This document shows, piece after piece, positions 1 through 10,239 of a stretch of DNA of 64,000 nt. The first letter of the stretch is position 1, and every line of letters begins with the position of its first letter. Source of the stretch: Arachnopeziza araneosa. Lineage: Eukaryota; Ascomycota; Leotiomycetes; Helotiales; Arachnopezizaceae. The stretch lies in contig QYAI01000042.1 of assembly GCA_003988855.1 (NCBI GenBank), positions 1 to 64,000 on the forward strand, given 5' to 3'. The position numbers and the translations under genes were made by a program. The notes under the pieces are model-generated. The model ran no database searches. It was not told the DNA's origin and saw nothing but the letters and a program-made list of their open reading frames with translations.

Positions 1-108
1 TACTGCTGCTACTGCTGCTACTGCTGCTACTGCTGCTACTGCTGCTACTGCTGCTACTGCTGCTACTGCTGCTACTGCTGCTACTGCTGCTACTGCTGCT
101 GCTTCCGA
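1..108. repeat. 9-bp triplet-type microsatellite at the window edge
   Basis: About eleven copies of the 9-mer tgctgctac run from the first base to about 105, ending in a pure tgc stretch. The third triplet differs (tac for tgc). That difference is synonymous when read as serine on the minus strand (AGC AGC AGT) or leucine on the plus strand (CTG CTG CTA). The array continues beyond the window, so its full length is unknown. Confidence 0.95.
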
Positions 109-133
109 GAAAAGATGCCGAGTGGCGCAGCAT
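1..133 (-). CDS. possible 5' end of a poly-serine ORF running off the window
   Basis: On the minus strand an ATG at 133-131 opens a frame that reads MLRHSASFLG and then only serine (AGC/AGT) to the window edge, 44 codons without a stop. Synonymous third-position changes within the repeat are what a coding serine tract would show, but they are equally silent in the leucine frame of the other strand. No domain is visible and no promoter can be judged. This may be a real gene start truncated by the window or a chance opening over a microsatellite. Confidence 0.2.
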   Translation of the reverse strand, partial: MLRHSASFLGSSSSSSSSSSSSSSSSSSSSSSSSSSSSSSSSSS

Positions 134-2480
134 GGGCATATTGCGTGGAATATGAGGCTGTGTCGAAGCTACGTTGCGAAGAACTCTTCCTCAAACAAAG
201 CTGCACTCTCCGGCCCCTGTTCGGAGTTGTAAGGCTGACGGTGCAGACATCTCCACTCAATGCACGCATAACCTTAAAAAGGGGTCCCCACCCGCTAAAA
301 AGCGCCACAGTGGTAATGGCCTCGCCCAAAGCGGATGCCCTGCCGTGTTGTCTGATCGATCCGCAATCAGATGAGTTGAATGGGGAAATGGGGATGGGAT
401 GGGGATGGGGATGAGGATGAGGCTGGGACTGAATGATGTCAATGAGATGATCTTGTCGTGAAATCAGACCTCTTTCAAAGGGTTACAGTATCTGCAGCGT
501 CTGTGGTCGACTGGAGAGAGAGATTTCTCAATCGGGTAATGCGCTTTCAAGGACGGCTGTGGCAAACCTGAATTCAGCATCCCATCAAATTCTGCTGTAG
601 CATCGACTGAGACCATCTCACTAATTGCACAGCGGATCAAAGCACACTACTGCAGATTCTCGGACATGTCAGTGCTTTAAGCGGCTCGTCTTCTAAGTCT
701 TCTACTGTAAGTCTTCTACGCCAATCTCTGTCTCGAGGTCGTATCTTATCTGGATCAAATAACTAGGATTAACTATGACACCATCCAGAACAACTTGGCT
801 TTAGCTCATGTTCCAAGGGCAGCATAAAATATACAACCGAGGTGTAGAAACTGTCCCTCCGATGCGTAGGAGCTCCAAAAGTAACTGTAAGAACAAGAAA
901 ACAACGACCGCTGAGCTGAAAACACGAACAGCCCGGAGCCAACTAGGAACTAATACCATGCGAAGTGGTTGCGTGAGAAGGATTTCGGATTCGACTCCGG
1001 AATTTTACGGGCGCCCGTTTAGCCACCTGCTGCAACCCTTCTTCAATAGCCCGCTTTCCACGTCAACGACCTTTCCATTCTCACAATACCTCAACACCAT
1101 TTCTTCCAAACTCTCGCGCGTTTCCATCCTTCTTCCAGAAATCCTCAAATCTCTTTCTCTTTCTCTTTCACTTTCACTTTGACTTTCTCCATCACCTTCT
1201 TCATCTCGAGATAGATTTCGCATTGAGCACGGTTGGAGCTCAATGGCAGAATGGTAGAATTATCACATACTACTGGCAGAGGTTGTCGCCAAGCCCATGA
1301 CTCCGGATTATGGCTAATTGCTTGAATACCCTTAGTCACCAAGTGTTGTGGCTAGTCAAATGTCTGTGGCACCATCTTGCAAGCGCCTTCCTAGGGTATA
1401 TCTAGGCCAGTCTCCTAAGAACTTATCCAAATATTCCTGGACTTTCCTTTGCCGTTGCTGGGAGCCAAATTGAGCCTAGGGCATCGATCTGGAGCAAGAG
1501 ATATACTGCTTTAGGTGTGGAGCCCCACGAGTTCAGAAACTTGCCGATGGTTCTCGTTGGAGCCGCTGTTTGGATGGTTTGTCCAGTCAGGCCTCAATTT
1601 CTTCATGCGCCGAACTATTTGTGCGGGTATTAAGTTTCGTTTCATTTGAAACGATCTCCCGGAAAGATTTCATGCACCCCGCGATTGACTACGAGGATAA
1701 ACTCATGAGGCAAATGGCACCCTGTGCGGTACTTACAGTGCACTCACGCGATTGGTCACCAGCAACTACATATTAAGCCAAGGCTTTTATACATGTCGAT
1801 AAAGTGCGATATATGTCAAAATTCATCAAGCGAGACTGTACCTTTCCCAGAAGATTTCCGTTCCAAAGTGGCGCACCTTCACAGGCAGAATAGGGAGAGA
1901 ATTCATTTCTCTTTGTCGTATGAGACATCTCCGTTGCGCCCAGCATCCCAGATGGGAAAGCTCATATGCTGTGAAGCCTGTTGATTGGCTTAATCTTCAG
2001 ATTTTGGGTCTTTTCCGTATCTTAATTCGGCTTTTTGCCTCCGCAGCTTGTGATGTTGGGGAGCTCTTAGGATACCCTCTCTATTCCAGCGGCAGCCATC
2101 CAGAATGGCTAGACTCCCCCACAATGCGGACTTACATCCCTAGCAATTTCTCTCTTGTTTCGTCTTATATTTTCTTGCATTTGCGGAGCCATGCGAGTAA
2201 CAGCCTGTTTCCCCTCTCATAATCATAGGCCGTACATGAATTTTGCCAAGAAACATTTTGATCATCGGACATTCTGGATCATTGATCCGGGGAACGGCGA
2301 TACTTACGGCGGCATTTTCATTTGGATTCTTCTACCTCTAGAAAATAATCTGTTGCCGATCTTCCATAGGTCACAAGAACCAGAAGCACCATACTTTAAT
2401 TTTGATCTCGGTTCAGGAATTTCTGTTCCGATCAGGCACTGGAGAACGCCTGAGCAAATATTACCACATCCGCCGCCGCT
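134..2480. other. no gene recognised
   Basis: Open frames here are short and resemble no family I know. It holds a degenerate GGGGAT run near 385-420 and a CT-rich stretch at 1148-1190. The last few hundred bases are presumably the promoter of the GH6 gene that follows; a CCGGGG at about 2288 fits the CreA carbon-repression consensus, a single weak site. Confidence 0.5.
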
Positions 2481-2486
2481 TGGGCA

Positions 2487-2492
2487 TATAAG
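2487..2492 (+). promoter_or_regulatory. TATA box of the GH6 gene
   Basis: TATAAG lies 76 bp upstream of the cellobiohydrolase start codon and is followed by a CT-rich leader with TCATC/CAATCC elements, the usual layout of a strongly regulated fungal secreted-enzyme gene. Assigned by position and match only. Confidence 0.5.
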
Positions 2493-2567
2493 AAGAGGAA
2501 TCCTCCCGTCGTACAGCTTTTCATCTTGTCTCTATCACTTTCAGTATCAATCCATTCCAACGACAAC

Positions 2568-3863
2568 ATGAAGTACATTTTGGGTTTGGCTGCTATTGCA
2601 GCTCTGGCTTCTGCAGCACCAACTGAGACTGTCAAGGAGCGAGATGGCGATGTAGTGGGTGCCGCTTGTGCCTCCGCAGTTACCATTGCTCCTGGTTCCA
2701 ACCCTTTTGCATCTCGCACTCTTCACGCCAACTCTGCTTATGCTTCAGAGATTTCTGCCGCCATGGCCGATGTTACTGACCCCTCTATCATCGCCCAGGC
2801 TTCTCAAGTCGCCAATGTTGGAACCTTCTTATGGATGTAAGTCAAGCTACGAATAAATATTTTCTCGAACATTACTGACTCGATGTCAGTGATACTATTG
2901 CTAGAGTCCCATTGGTTGCTACAACGCTCGCTGAAGCTCCTTGCAACGATATCGTTGGTTTCGTTATCTATGATCTTCCGGGACGCGATTGCGCTGCCAA
3001 GGCCTCCAATGGAGAACTTGCCACTGGTCAACTCTCCAAGTACGAGTCTTCGTACATTGATCGTAAGATTAGCCCCCACACCAAATTGGTTCTTGCTGAT
3101 TTGAATTCTAGCTATTGTTGCTGCGATCAAGGCTGCACCAAATACCGCCGTCGTCTTGATCATTGAACCAGATTCTCTTCCCAACTTGGTCACCAACGCT
3201 AATTTGACCACTTGCTCTGCTTCTTCTTCTGACTACCAGAGTGGTGTCGCATATGCCCTGAAGAACCTTAACCTTCCCAATGTCGCCATGTACGTTGATG
3301 CTGGCCACGGTGGCTGGCTCGGATGGGACGCCAACCTTCAACCTGGAGCAGACATGCTCACCAAGGTTTACAAGGCCGCCGGCTCCCCCAAGCAAGTTTT
3401 NGGTATCTCCACCAACGTTGCTGGCTGGAACGCATTTTCCAAATCCCCAGGAGAGTTCGCCAGTGCTTCCGATGCCAAGTACAACAAGTGCCAAGACGAG
3501 AAGACCTACATCGACACCTTCAGCCCACTTCTCAAGAAGGGAGGCATGCCCGCCCATGCTATCGTTGATACCGGCCGTAACGCTGTCACTGGCAACCGTC
3601 TCGCCTGGGGTGACTGGTGCAATGTCATCAACTCCGGCTTCGGTGTCCGCCCTACCATCACCACCGGCGATTCCCTTGTTGATTCTTTCGTCTGGGTCAA
3701 GCCGGGTGGAGAGTCCGATGGAACTTCCGATTCCTCCGCTAATCGTTACGACTCTTTCTGCGGAAAGGCAGATGCCTTCTCCCCATCCCCACAAGCTGGT
3801 CAATGGAACGAGGCCTACTTTGAGGTCTTGCTTAAGAACGCTGTTCCTGCATTCTCTGGTTAA
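2568..3863 (+). CDS. secreted GH6 cellobiohydrolase/endoglucanase, no CBM1
   Basis: Glycoside hydrolase family 6, cleaving beta-1,4 bonds in cellulose outside the cell. Three exons: 2568-2836, 2890-3062, 3112-3863, giving 397 residues. The start was chosen because it opens a signal peptide (MKYILGLAAIAALASAAP). Family motifs: IYDLPGRDC with Tyr117 and Asp123, IIEPDSL with Asp168 (matching the Asp175/Asp221 pair of Trichoderma Cel6A), DAGHGGWLGW, and GESDGTSD near residue 350. After the signal peptide comes about 30 residues and then the catalytic domain; there is no Cys-rich CBM1 and no Ser/Thr linker. One ambiguous base lies at 3401. Cellobiohydrolase versus endoglucanase depends on active-site loop lengths that I cannot judge here. 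Confidence 0.96.
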
Positions 3864-4710
3864 TATGGAGCTGAAAATAGGACTAACTCCAATGACGGAT
3901 TTCTTTTAAAAGTCGAGAACGTTATGAGATGTGGAAGTTTGAGGATGCACACAGGTTGACAATGTACATATTGCTTTTCAAATGCACATATTCACCATAA
4001 ACTATTCTGCAACTTCTACATAGCAAGATCAAATCAACATTAAGAGGCTCTTTTCTCAGTATTCCCTACCAAACAAACTGAAATCTACCTAAATCTCTCT
4101 TCTCACAGTCCGCCTTAGCAACTCCCCTACATGCATCTATTCATCCAAACACCTCCAGCCCAACTCCCGCGATAAAACTCCAACGCTCACGCGTCCCCCT
4201 CCACATCCTCAGGCTCGGAACCAGGACCTCCACTACCGGCGACCCACCCGTCAAAGGCCTTGGCAGAATCCCAGATAGATTACGGACCTCGAGCTGCCCC
4301 ATAATCTGTAAAAAAGAGTATAAAAAAATTAGATTGCGCCCCCTCAGAGCCTGAACACGCGGTGCAGACGCTTCTCCACACCTCCAGCAGGGGGACGCAG
4401 CGAGGTACTTAGCCACGCTGACGGGAGTTCTCGACGGCTCGGGGAGGAGCCGAGTCCTGCGTGCTCTGCTGGCCTCGAGCCGAGTTCCGGAGGCGCAACA
4501 CATGGGGGCCCGTTGATGATTGATGGAAACATACGATATCGTAGTTGGTGGCTGCTTGCTGAGATGGGTGCCATGGACAGATGCATGCTGGGAGGGGGTT
4601 TGAGTTGATATATTCTTCTATCTGTGTGGAAAATATTGTTTGCTCCTCTGCTCACGCCTGCCTGAAGTCTGCAGCCCGAGTTTCCCGCGAGGAAACCTGA
4701 TCGGGGGAGC
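3864..4710. other. 3' flank, no convincing gene
   Basis: Open frames on the minus strand at 4141-4503 and 4344-4730 have arginine/proline-rich, family-free translations. A possible intron end (tttttacag near 4306) exists, but no spliced frame I tried stays open from an ATG to a stop. Confidence 0.4.
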
Positions 4711-5246
4711 TTAGAAACCAACAAACGCATCTAGCTTCTCCTGATCGTAGACATCCCCTTCCACTAGCTTCTCCCAGTGCTGGAAGTGCGTTAGTATTTA
4801 CGAGGTTGACCTCTCCGTCGCGGGAACGAGATGGGCTTGGAGAACACTTACCCCATCAGCAGTCACTTTGATCAGCGTCGGTAGATTCGTCACGGAGAAG
4901 GGTGCTTTTTTCCATGGATTATCGGATTTTCTCCATCTACACCACCACACTGACATTAGCCCTTTCAAGAACTCGCCTCCTTCTCATTGTTTAGGGTTTT
5001 GAGAGGGAGGGAGAGTGGGAAAACTCACTCGTCCCTCTGTCCCGCGTGCACAACCAACGCCTTCTTCTCCTCCCCTTCAAATTTCTCATTGAGAAAGCTC
5101 TCTGCCTGTCGACAGTCTCCGCACCAGCTGACTCCGTTGGTGAGGGACGCGTAGACGATTAAGAAGGAGGGGTTTGTGACGGTGGCGGAACCACGGAGGG
5201 TGTTGGCTAGGGTGGTGGCCGTGGAGGCTGTTACTTCCAAGGGCAT
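4711..5246 (-). CDS. thioredoxin-like protein, TXNDC17/TRP14 (DUF953) family
   Basis: Small cytosolic thioredoxin-fold protein, expected to be a disulfide reductase of the TRP14 type. Three exons on the minus strand: 5246-5029, 4936-4852, 4779-4711, total 123 residues, the usual size for the family. The active site is WCGDC at residues 41-45, the exact TRP14 signature rather than the WCGPC of classical thioredoxin. After it come the GQRDEW segment, NPWKKAPF, and the cis-proline region NLPTLIKV. Junctions are GT-AG and the frame stays continuous (exon 1 ends in phase 2). The substrate cannot be told from sequence. Confidence 0.92.
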
Positions 5247-5742
5247 ATTGGAGAATCGGGATTGTTTATTAGTGTGGGTTGATCTTGAGGTCGGGTGATG
5301 GAGATGCTACTGTTGCAAATCGCTGTTTGCGGATATGGCGAGGGCGAGGTGGGGTGGGGTTGGAGTTAGCGAGTTAAGGGCAATGAATGAGAGAATGGGC
5401 TTAGGATTCTCTGAGTGAATGGAAAGATGAAGCTAAGGTTCTGTTTTTGAGAAGAATTCAAGTCACTCAGGGCTGCAGTTTTGTTGTATAGTACCTATCC
5501 AGGAATTGCGTAATGGTGCAAGAATATGATCCAATATCACGTGTCTTTCGCCGGATCCCAGCGGAAACTATTTTCCTGCATGCTCAGTAATCTAAAGAGA
5601 CTTTCAAAGAGGCTGTGGTGTGGGCTTAGAAAGAGTAGAGATTTGCTGCTTTACTAAGTTGTAGAGTATTCAGAAGGGTTTACAGTGTTCTTGTACTTGA
5701 CGAGAATCTAGCTCAAAGATATCTCAGACCAGTACAGAAAGT

Positions 5743-7034
5743 CTATGCTGCAGCCAAAAAACCAAGACAAATCTCGTTGAACTTCTCCGGATTCTCCCAA
5801 TAGCACCAATGTCCGCCCCAATCTACAACCCAGCCTTTTCCTTTGACCCGGCTTTCTTGGACCTCATTCCCATTGACAAGCTCCACAACCTTCATAGGAC
5901 CTTCTGCAGGGAAACACCCACTCCTGGAGCTGGCAATAACTGCAATTTTAGTCTGAGAATTTGATTTGGGACCAAAGTTAGCCGCGATGCTAGCCCGCCA
6001 ATCCAAGTTTGTATGATCTGCCATCAACCTACCCATCCATTCAGGATTGCCTTTCATTGCTTCCTCGAGGAAGAATGCTTCATCTTCAGTACGTGTTGCT
6101 TCGGTGATGTTGTCGCTATGAAGTGGATGAGAGCGATATGATAAACATGCAGCAATTGTTCCTCGGTGTGCNGTTTCGGGTGACAGAGCAAGAGTAGCTT
6201 GTAACGCCGCTACAGCAGCGGAGTTGTTCATCCCCCGGTTGCAGTAGCGACTATCCCAGCCATCAAGGGTGCTATTTTGTAACGGTGATTGATCGACGAA
6301 GATCATGTGAGTGAAATGAGCAGTGGTGAAAAGAGAAGCGTAGGCCCAAAGTATGGAACAGCCAAGAGAACCACCAATGGCACGGATGGCTGGGAAGGTT
6401 GCTTCTTCCCCAAAGAGATGTTCTAGGAGTTCACGCAAATCCATAGCGAGGCGGGAGACATGAAAGCCATGAATGGGCTTATCTGAAGAACCGTGGCCAC
6501 GGAGATCAGGAGCGATGATGCGGTAGTGGTTTGACAGACCAGGGATATTGCGTTGCCATACTTTTAACGAACCCGTGAAGCCGTGGATCTGTGAAATGTT
6601 AGTCAAGAGGCAGAAGGAGTGAAAAGCAGTAAGGGCCAGGCTTATGGATGATAGCATTGGTTATGATATGAGAGTTGCTGTTGAAAAAGAAAATGTAGTC
6701 GCTTGAGAGAAAAGAGTCCACGTCATTGACAGGTAGTATAGAATGCAGAAGGTCATGACTGATATTGAATGGAAGAAGAGAGCCAAGGCAGGAAACAATT
6801 CAGAAGCTTATTTCGCGGTAATAATAGAAAACCAAGAGCATTGCGGCTTAAAGAATAGAAGATAAAAGCATAAGATCCAGAATACNTAAAGAGCAATACC
6901 TCCAGTCCCAACCGAAAATAACTCACCAATAGCAGAACCTGTTTCCCGGCGCCCTCAGAAGTCGTTCCTGTATCTAGATACCTAATAGTAACCTTATCAT
7001 TCGCCTGGAACTCTTGCATGGCTAATTGCGCCAT
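5743..7034 (-). CDS. alpha/beta hydrolase
   Basis: Two exons, 7034-6927 and 6588-5743, giving about 317 residues. The junction joins KQVLLL to IHGFTGS, restoring the family's oxyanion-hole HG motif. The nucleophile elbow is GGSLGC (Ser110), DLRGHGSS follows the HG strand, and DWGGHWCYWENPEKF near the C-terminus carries the catalytic His. No signal peptide is visible, so it is probably intracellular. The substrate is unknown; the fold covers esterases, lactonases and haloperoxidase-like enzymes. The intron (6926-6589, 338 nt) is several times longer than its neighbours and may hide an insertion. An ambiguous base lies at 6172. The start could also be the second Met, at 7019. Confidence 0.88.
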
Positions 7035-7500
7035 TCCTTCCAGATACTTATAACGTTAACTTGACCGTCTTTGCGCCAGAGACAAGAGGATGTTCGGTTA
7101 CATACAGCTCGGGAAAACCTCGGGAANCATTTCGGGCCCGAGTAGACATTCAGAGCAGTCATTCACCGAGACGAGTGGGATAGAAAAAATAAAGAGAGGA
7201 TGGTTTCTCATCTAGGTATCAGAAGTAGAACTGCTAGATCTAGAGATCTCAATATGTATCAAGGGAGATACATTTGAAACCGGATCCTCGTTTTGAAACT
7301 ACGGCGCGAGAGGTTCCAGTATCGAGGATAGAAGAAAAAAAAAAGGAAAGGGAATAATCTCATCAGAAATTCTATTGTGATTGCTATTGTCCAGACCTAT
7401 TTAGACGCCAACGCTATGGGTATCTCACCATGTCCATGTCCTTCTCTAATACCATATATCAATACACCGAGTTTCCTTCGTTAGAATACAAGCTGTCCTT
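7035..7500. other. intergenic between hydrolase and helicase
   Basis: Presumed promoter of the alpha/beta hydrolase and 3' flank of the helicase; both genes lie on the minus strand. A purine-rich stretch with an A-run sits near 7330-7350. No gene seen. Confidence 0.5.
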
Positions 7501-9470
7501 TCACGCCCATGATGGTTGTCGACCTTTTATCTTTGGTTCTCTACTGGCTTCCGTGTTGCTTACAACCTTCCCTTTTCCGCCAGCACCCATACTTCTTCCC
7601 TCCCCCCCACCTCCAGCACCTCTCCCAGCTCTCGGCGGGTCGGGCACCACGTTCAAACCTTTGACGCCCTTCAGACCCATCTTACCAACTGTTGTCTTCT
7701 TAATTGGTGGGTTCTCGGGGGCTCCTAATGCATCTTTTGCATAGATATTACCTTCCTGGACCAGGCGAGTAACGTCCCCTTATCAATAAATTAGCATTAT
7801 AGACAGTTGAAATTCAGCAGGGAGCTTTGGAGCCCAGAGTGTTTTAGAGCAGCTACATAAAAAATTTACGGGCCCTAGCTCCCGAAACAGCCTTCAAGCT
7901 CTGGAGTTCCGATACAGAAGAATACAATTTTAGTATGGGAACAAGACTTACATTGTAATCCCTTGATATGGTTCTTGTAGTAGCCCAGCCAAGCCTGATA
8001 AACCTTTGCATGCATTTCCTCGCCCAAACGCTCTGCAGCGTAGCGAACCCGAGATTTGGATGAAATATCAGCAGTGGTGGGCTCGAAAGCGATTTCTTGG
8101 AGAACCTTCGTGGCAAAATAGCTCTCTCTCTCAGTGACAATGAATGTGCCACGGCCTTCAGCACCGGCACGCGCCGTTCGGCCCAGACGATGAACATAAG
8201 ATTCTTTGTCTGAAGGAATACCGACCTGGAAGACATTGGTAACACCAGGAAAGTCCATGCCGCGAGCTACCACATCAGTGGCACAAAGTATGCCGCTCGT
8301 GGTTTCTCTATAGGCATTGGTGACAGAGGTACGCTTGCTTTGCGAAACTCGAGAATGGAGAACACTAAGTTTGGACAAACCAGGAATTTGTTCTAGGACT
8401 GCAGCATAGAAATCAACCAGTGCGGCAGTGGGAGCAAAGACGATGGCTTTGAAGGTCGCTGGCCCATTGATAACCATCTCAGACTCAAGGGAGCCAATCA
8501 AAGCAGGTAAGACATCAGAGAAGGTTGGGACGGTCACGAGGTGCTGAGGAACTCGTTCATGAGTGTTCAGTTCGCCTTCGGTAATCGTGGAAATAAATTT
8601 GTAGTCCTTCCCAAGCACCAAATGTGCTACATTTTTGACGTGAGGGGCAATTGTTGCGGAAAAGAGCATTCCCTGTCTGTTGGTCTGGGTCTTGGAAGGA
8701 AGACAATTGATAATTTGTTTCAATGCATTCAGAAAACCCATATCAAGTAAACGGTCGGCTTCGTCAAGGACAAGAGTATCAAGATTGCGGAAAGAATGCA
8801 CAAACTCAGGCTCAGAGAGATGGTCAAATAAACGTCCAGGTGTTCCAATCAATATATCACAACCATGGAGAATTTGACGTTGTTCGGTGTCTTTGTTTGT
8901 CCCACCAATTGCAACACAGACTTTATACTCCGGAAGTCGTTGCAATAACTTGGTTGCCTCCTTTGCAATCTGTTGTGCTAACTCTCGAGTTGGTGAAATG
9001 ACAAGAAGAGAGATTCCGGAACCCTTTCCTCTACTCTTGTTGATGAGAGTTTGAATTGCTGGTAGTAAGAAAGCCACTGTCTTTCCAGTTCCAGTTTTAG
9101 CTTGTGCCAAAACATCAATTCTCTTGGCAAGTAGTTCGTGTAAAGTAGCTGCCTGGACCGGCATCATATGGTCAAATTTTAGGTCTTCGGTGATCGTCCT
9201 GATCAAAACTGGATGGAGGAGATTCTGTTTTGCCAGGTCTGCAAATCTTGGAGTGTCGAGGGGTACGGCTTCAGCAAGAGGAGGAGTTGCGACTCTTGGG
9301 GATCGAGGAGGGGAGGTAAGATTCTTGCGTGGAGAATTATTTGTTGTCAAAGGCTTATTGCCTCTATAGGGACGCCTGCGGGCAGGGTTTTTCTTGAATT
9401 CTTGCATGGTGAGGTTGAAGATTGTTCGCAAATTGGGATTTGATTGTCGAAATGTTGTAAGAAATAGCAT
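7501..9470 (-). CDS. DEAD-box ATP-dependent RNA helicase, probably mitochondrial
   Basis: RNA-unwinding ATPase of 598 residues from two exons, 9470-7952 and 7778-7501 (junction KGLQ-WDVTRL). All core motifs are present: Q-motif region around PVQAATL (104-110), Walker A AQAKTGTGKT (122-131), PTRELA, TPGRL, DEAD (236-239), SAT (271-273), ATDVVARGMD and HRLGRTARAG. The start at 9470 was preferred over in-frame upstream codons because it begins a basic, acid-poor segment resembling a mitochondrial targeting peptide. With its basic Gly-rich tail this suggests the Mss116/CYT-19 group that helps fold mitochondrial introns; localisation and subgroup are inference. Exon 2 was accepted because it keeps a single clean frame ending in QPSWA. 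Confidence 0.93.
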
Positions 9471-10239
9471 AATTCTTGCTCTTTGTTCATGTCCACGCGA
9501 CTTTGTTGGCAGAGACTTTTCGCCTCTCCAAAAAAATATGGTGACTAAGCACCGATAACGATAAGAAAAGGGGCAGCCAGAGCAACTCAAAGGCGTCTCA
9601 TTTTCAAAGTTATTGGATTTCACGTATTACTTAGCTCAAATACAATGGTTGGCCTCCCGAGGTTGAGAGGCAAGGTCAGAACCGATTCGGACTAGAAGCA
9701 GAGCCTCTATTTGTATACAGACTTCTCTTCTTTTCTNTTCTTTCTTTTTTCTTCATATTCTACTTTTCTCCGTAGCTAGCCTATAGGAAAATNTAACTAA
9801 GAACGCACTTCTATATGCCTCTTCTTACCTTTATTTCGTCCTGTGCTGTTACAGGCAGCACCTGAAGCTGACTTCTTCGATGAAAGAAATAAGATCAGCA
9901 GAGCGATCTTCAGAACTATCGNCAAGACTATCGATAGAACTATTGATTGACTATTGACAGAGACTATTGAAAGGAGACCGTACCACAGGAACTGTATTAG
10001 CTGTTCCTCTCGTACGAAGGGTATATGTAGAAAGCTTCGAGCACTTGTTGCTCTTTAGCTTTACCTTCTTGAAATAACAGATTCATCATTCACGTGTTCT
10101 GACCGTGCAATCGTGAACCCTTACAGCTACTATTTTGGTGATTTGACTGCTATTTTCAGTTGCTTCTATGATATACAGCCTCTCCCTAGCAAATGAGGAG
10201 ATAAGGAAGCATCCTTCTAATTCTCAAAATCTTCCTTTA
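9471..10239. other. intergenic, repeat-bearing, possible LTR remnant
   Basis: Contains a CT-rich run (9720-9770), about six degenerate copies of ACTATYGA (about 9915-9970), and a hairpin with 6-bp arms (AGGAAC/GTTCCT, 9987-10008). A TG...CA-bounded stretch from about 9847 to 10127 looks like a solo LTR in length and termini, but the flanking 5-mers do not match as a target duplication. Two ambiguous bases (near 9736 and 9792) flank the CT run. No coding. Confidence 0.35.

Noticed and set aside
961..1010. tRNA-like T-arm (GGATTCGACTCC)
   Set aside because: No acceptor stem, D-arm or anticodon arm at the right spacing upstream; no complete tRNA was seen anywhere in the window.
3108..3803. 231-codon open frame antisense to the GH6 gene
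   Set aside because: It mirrors the third GH6 exon; no domain, and codon bias on the plus strand explains the lack of stops.
4141..4730. Possible small spliced gene on the minus strand downstream of the thioredoxin-like gene
   Set aside because: One frame gives a plausible C-terminus (SAKAFDGWVAGSGG) but it is closed by a stop just upstream with no usable acceptor between.
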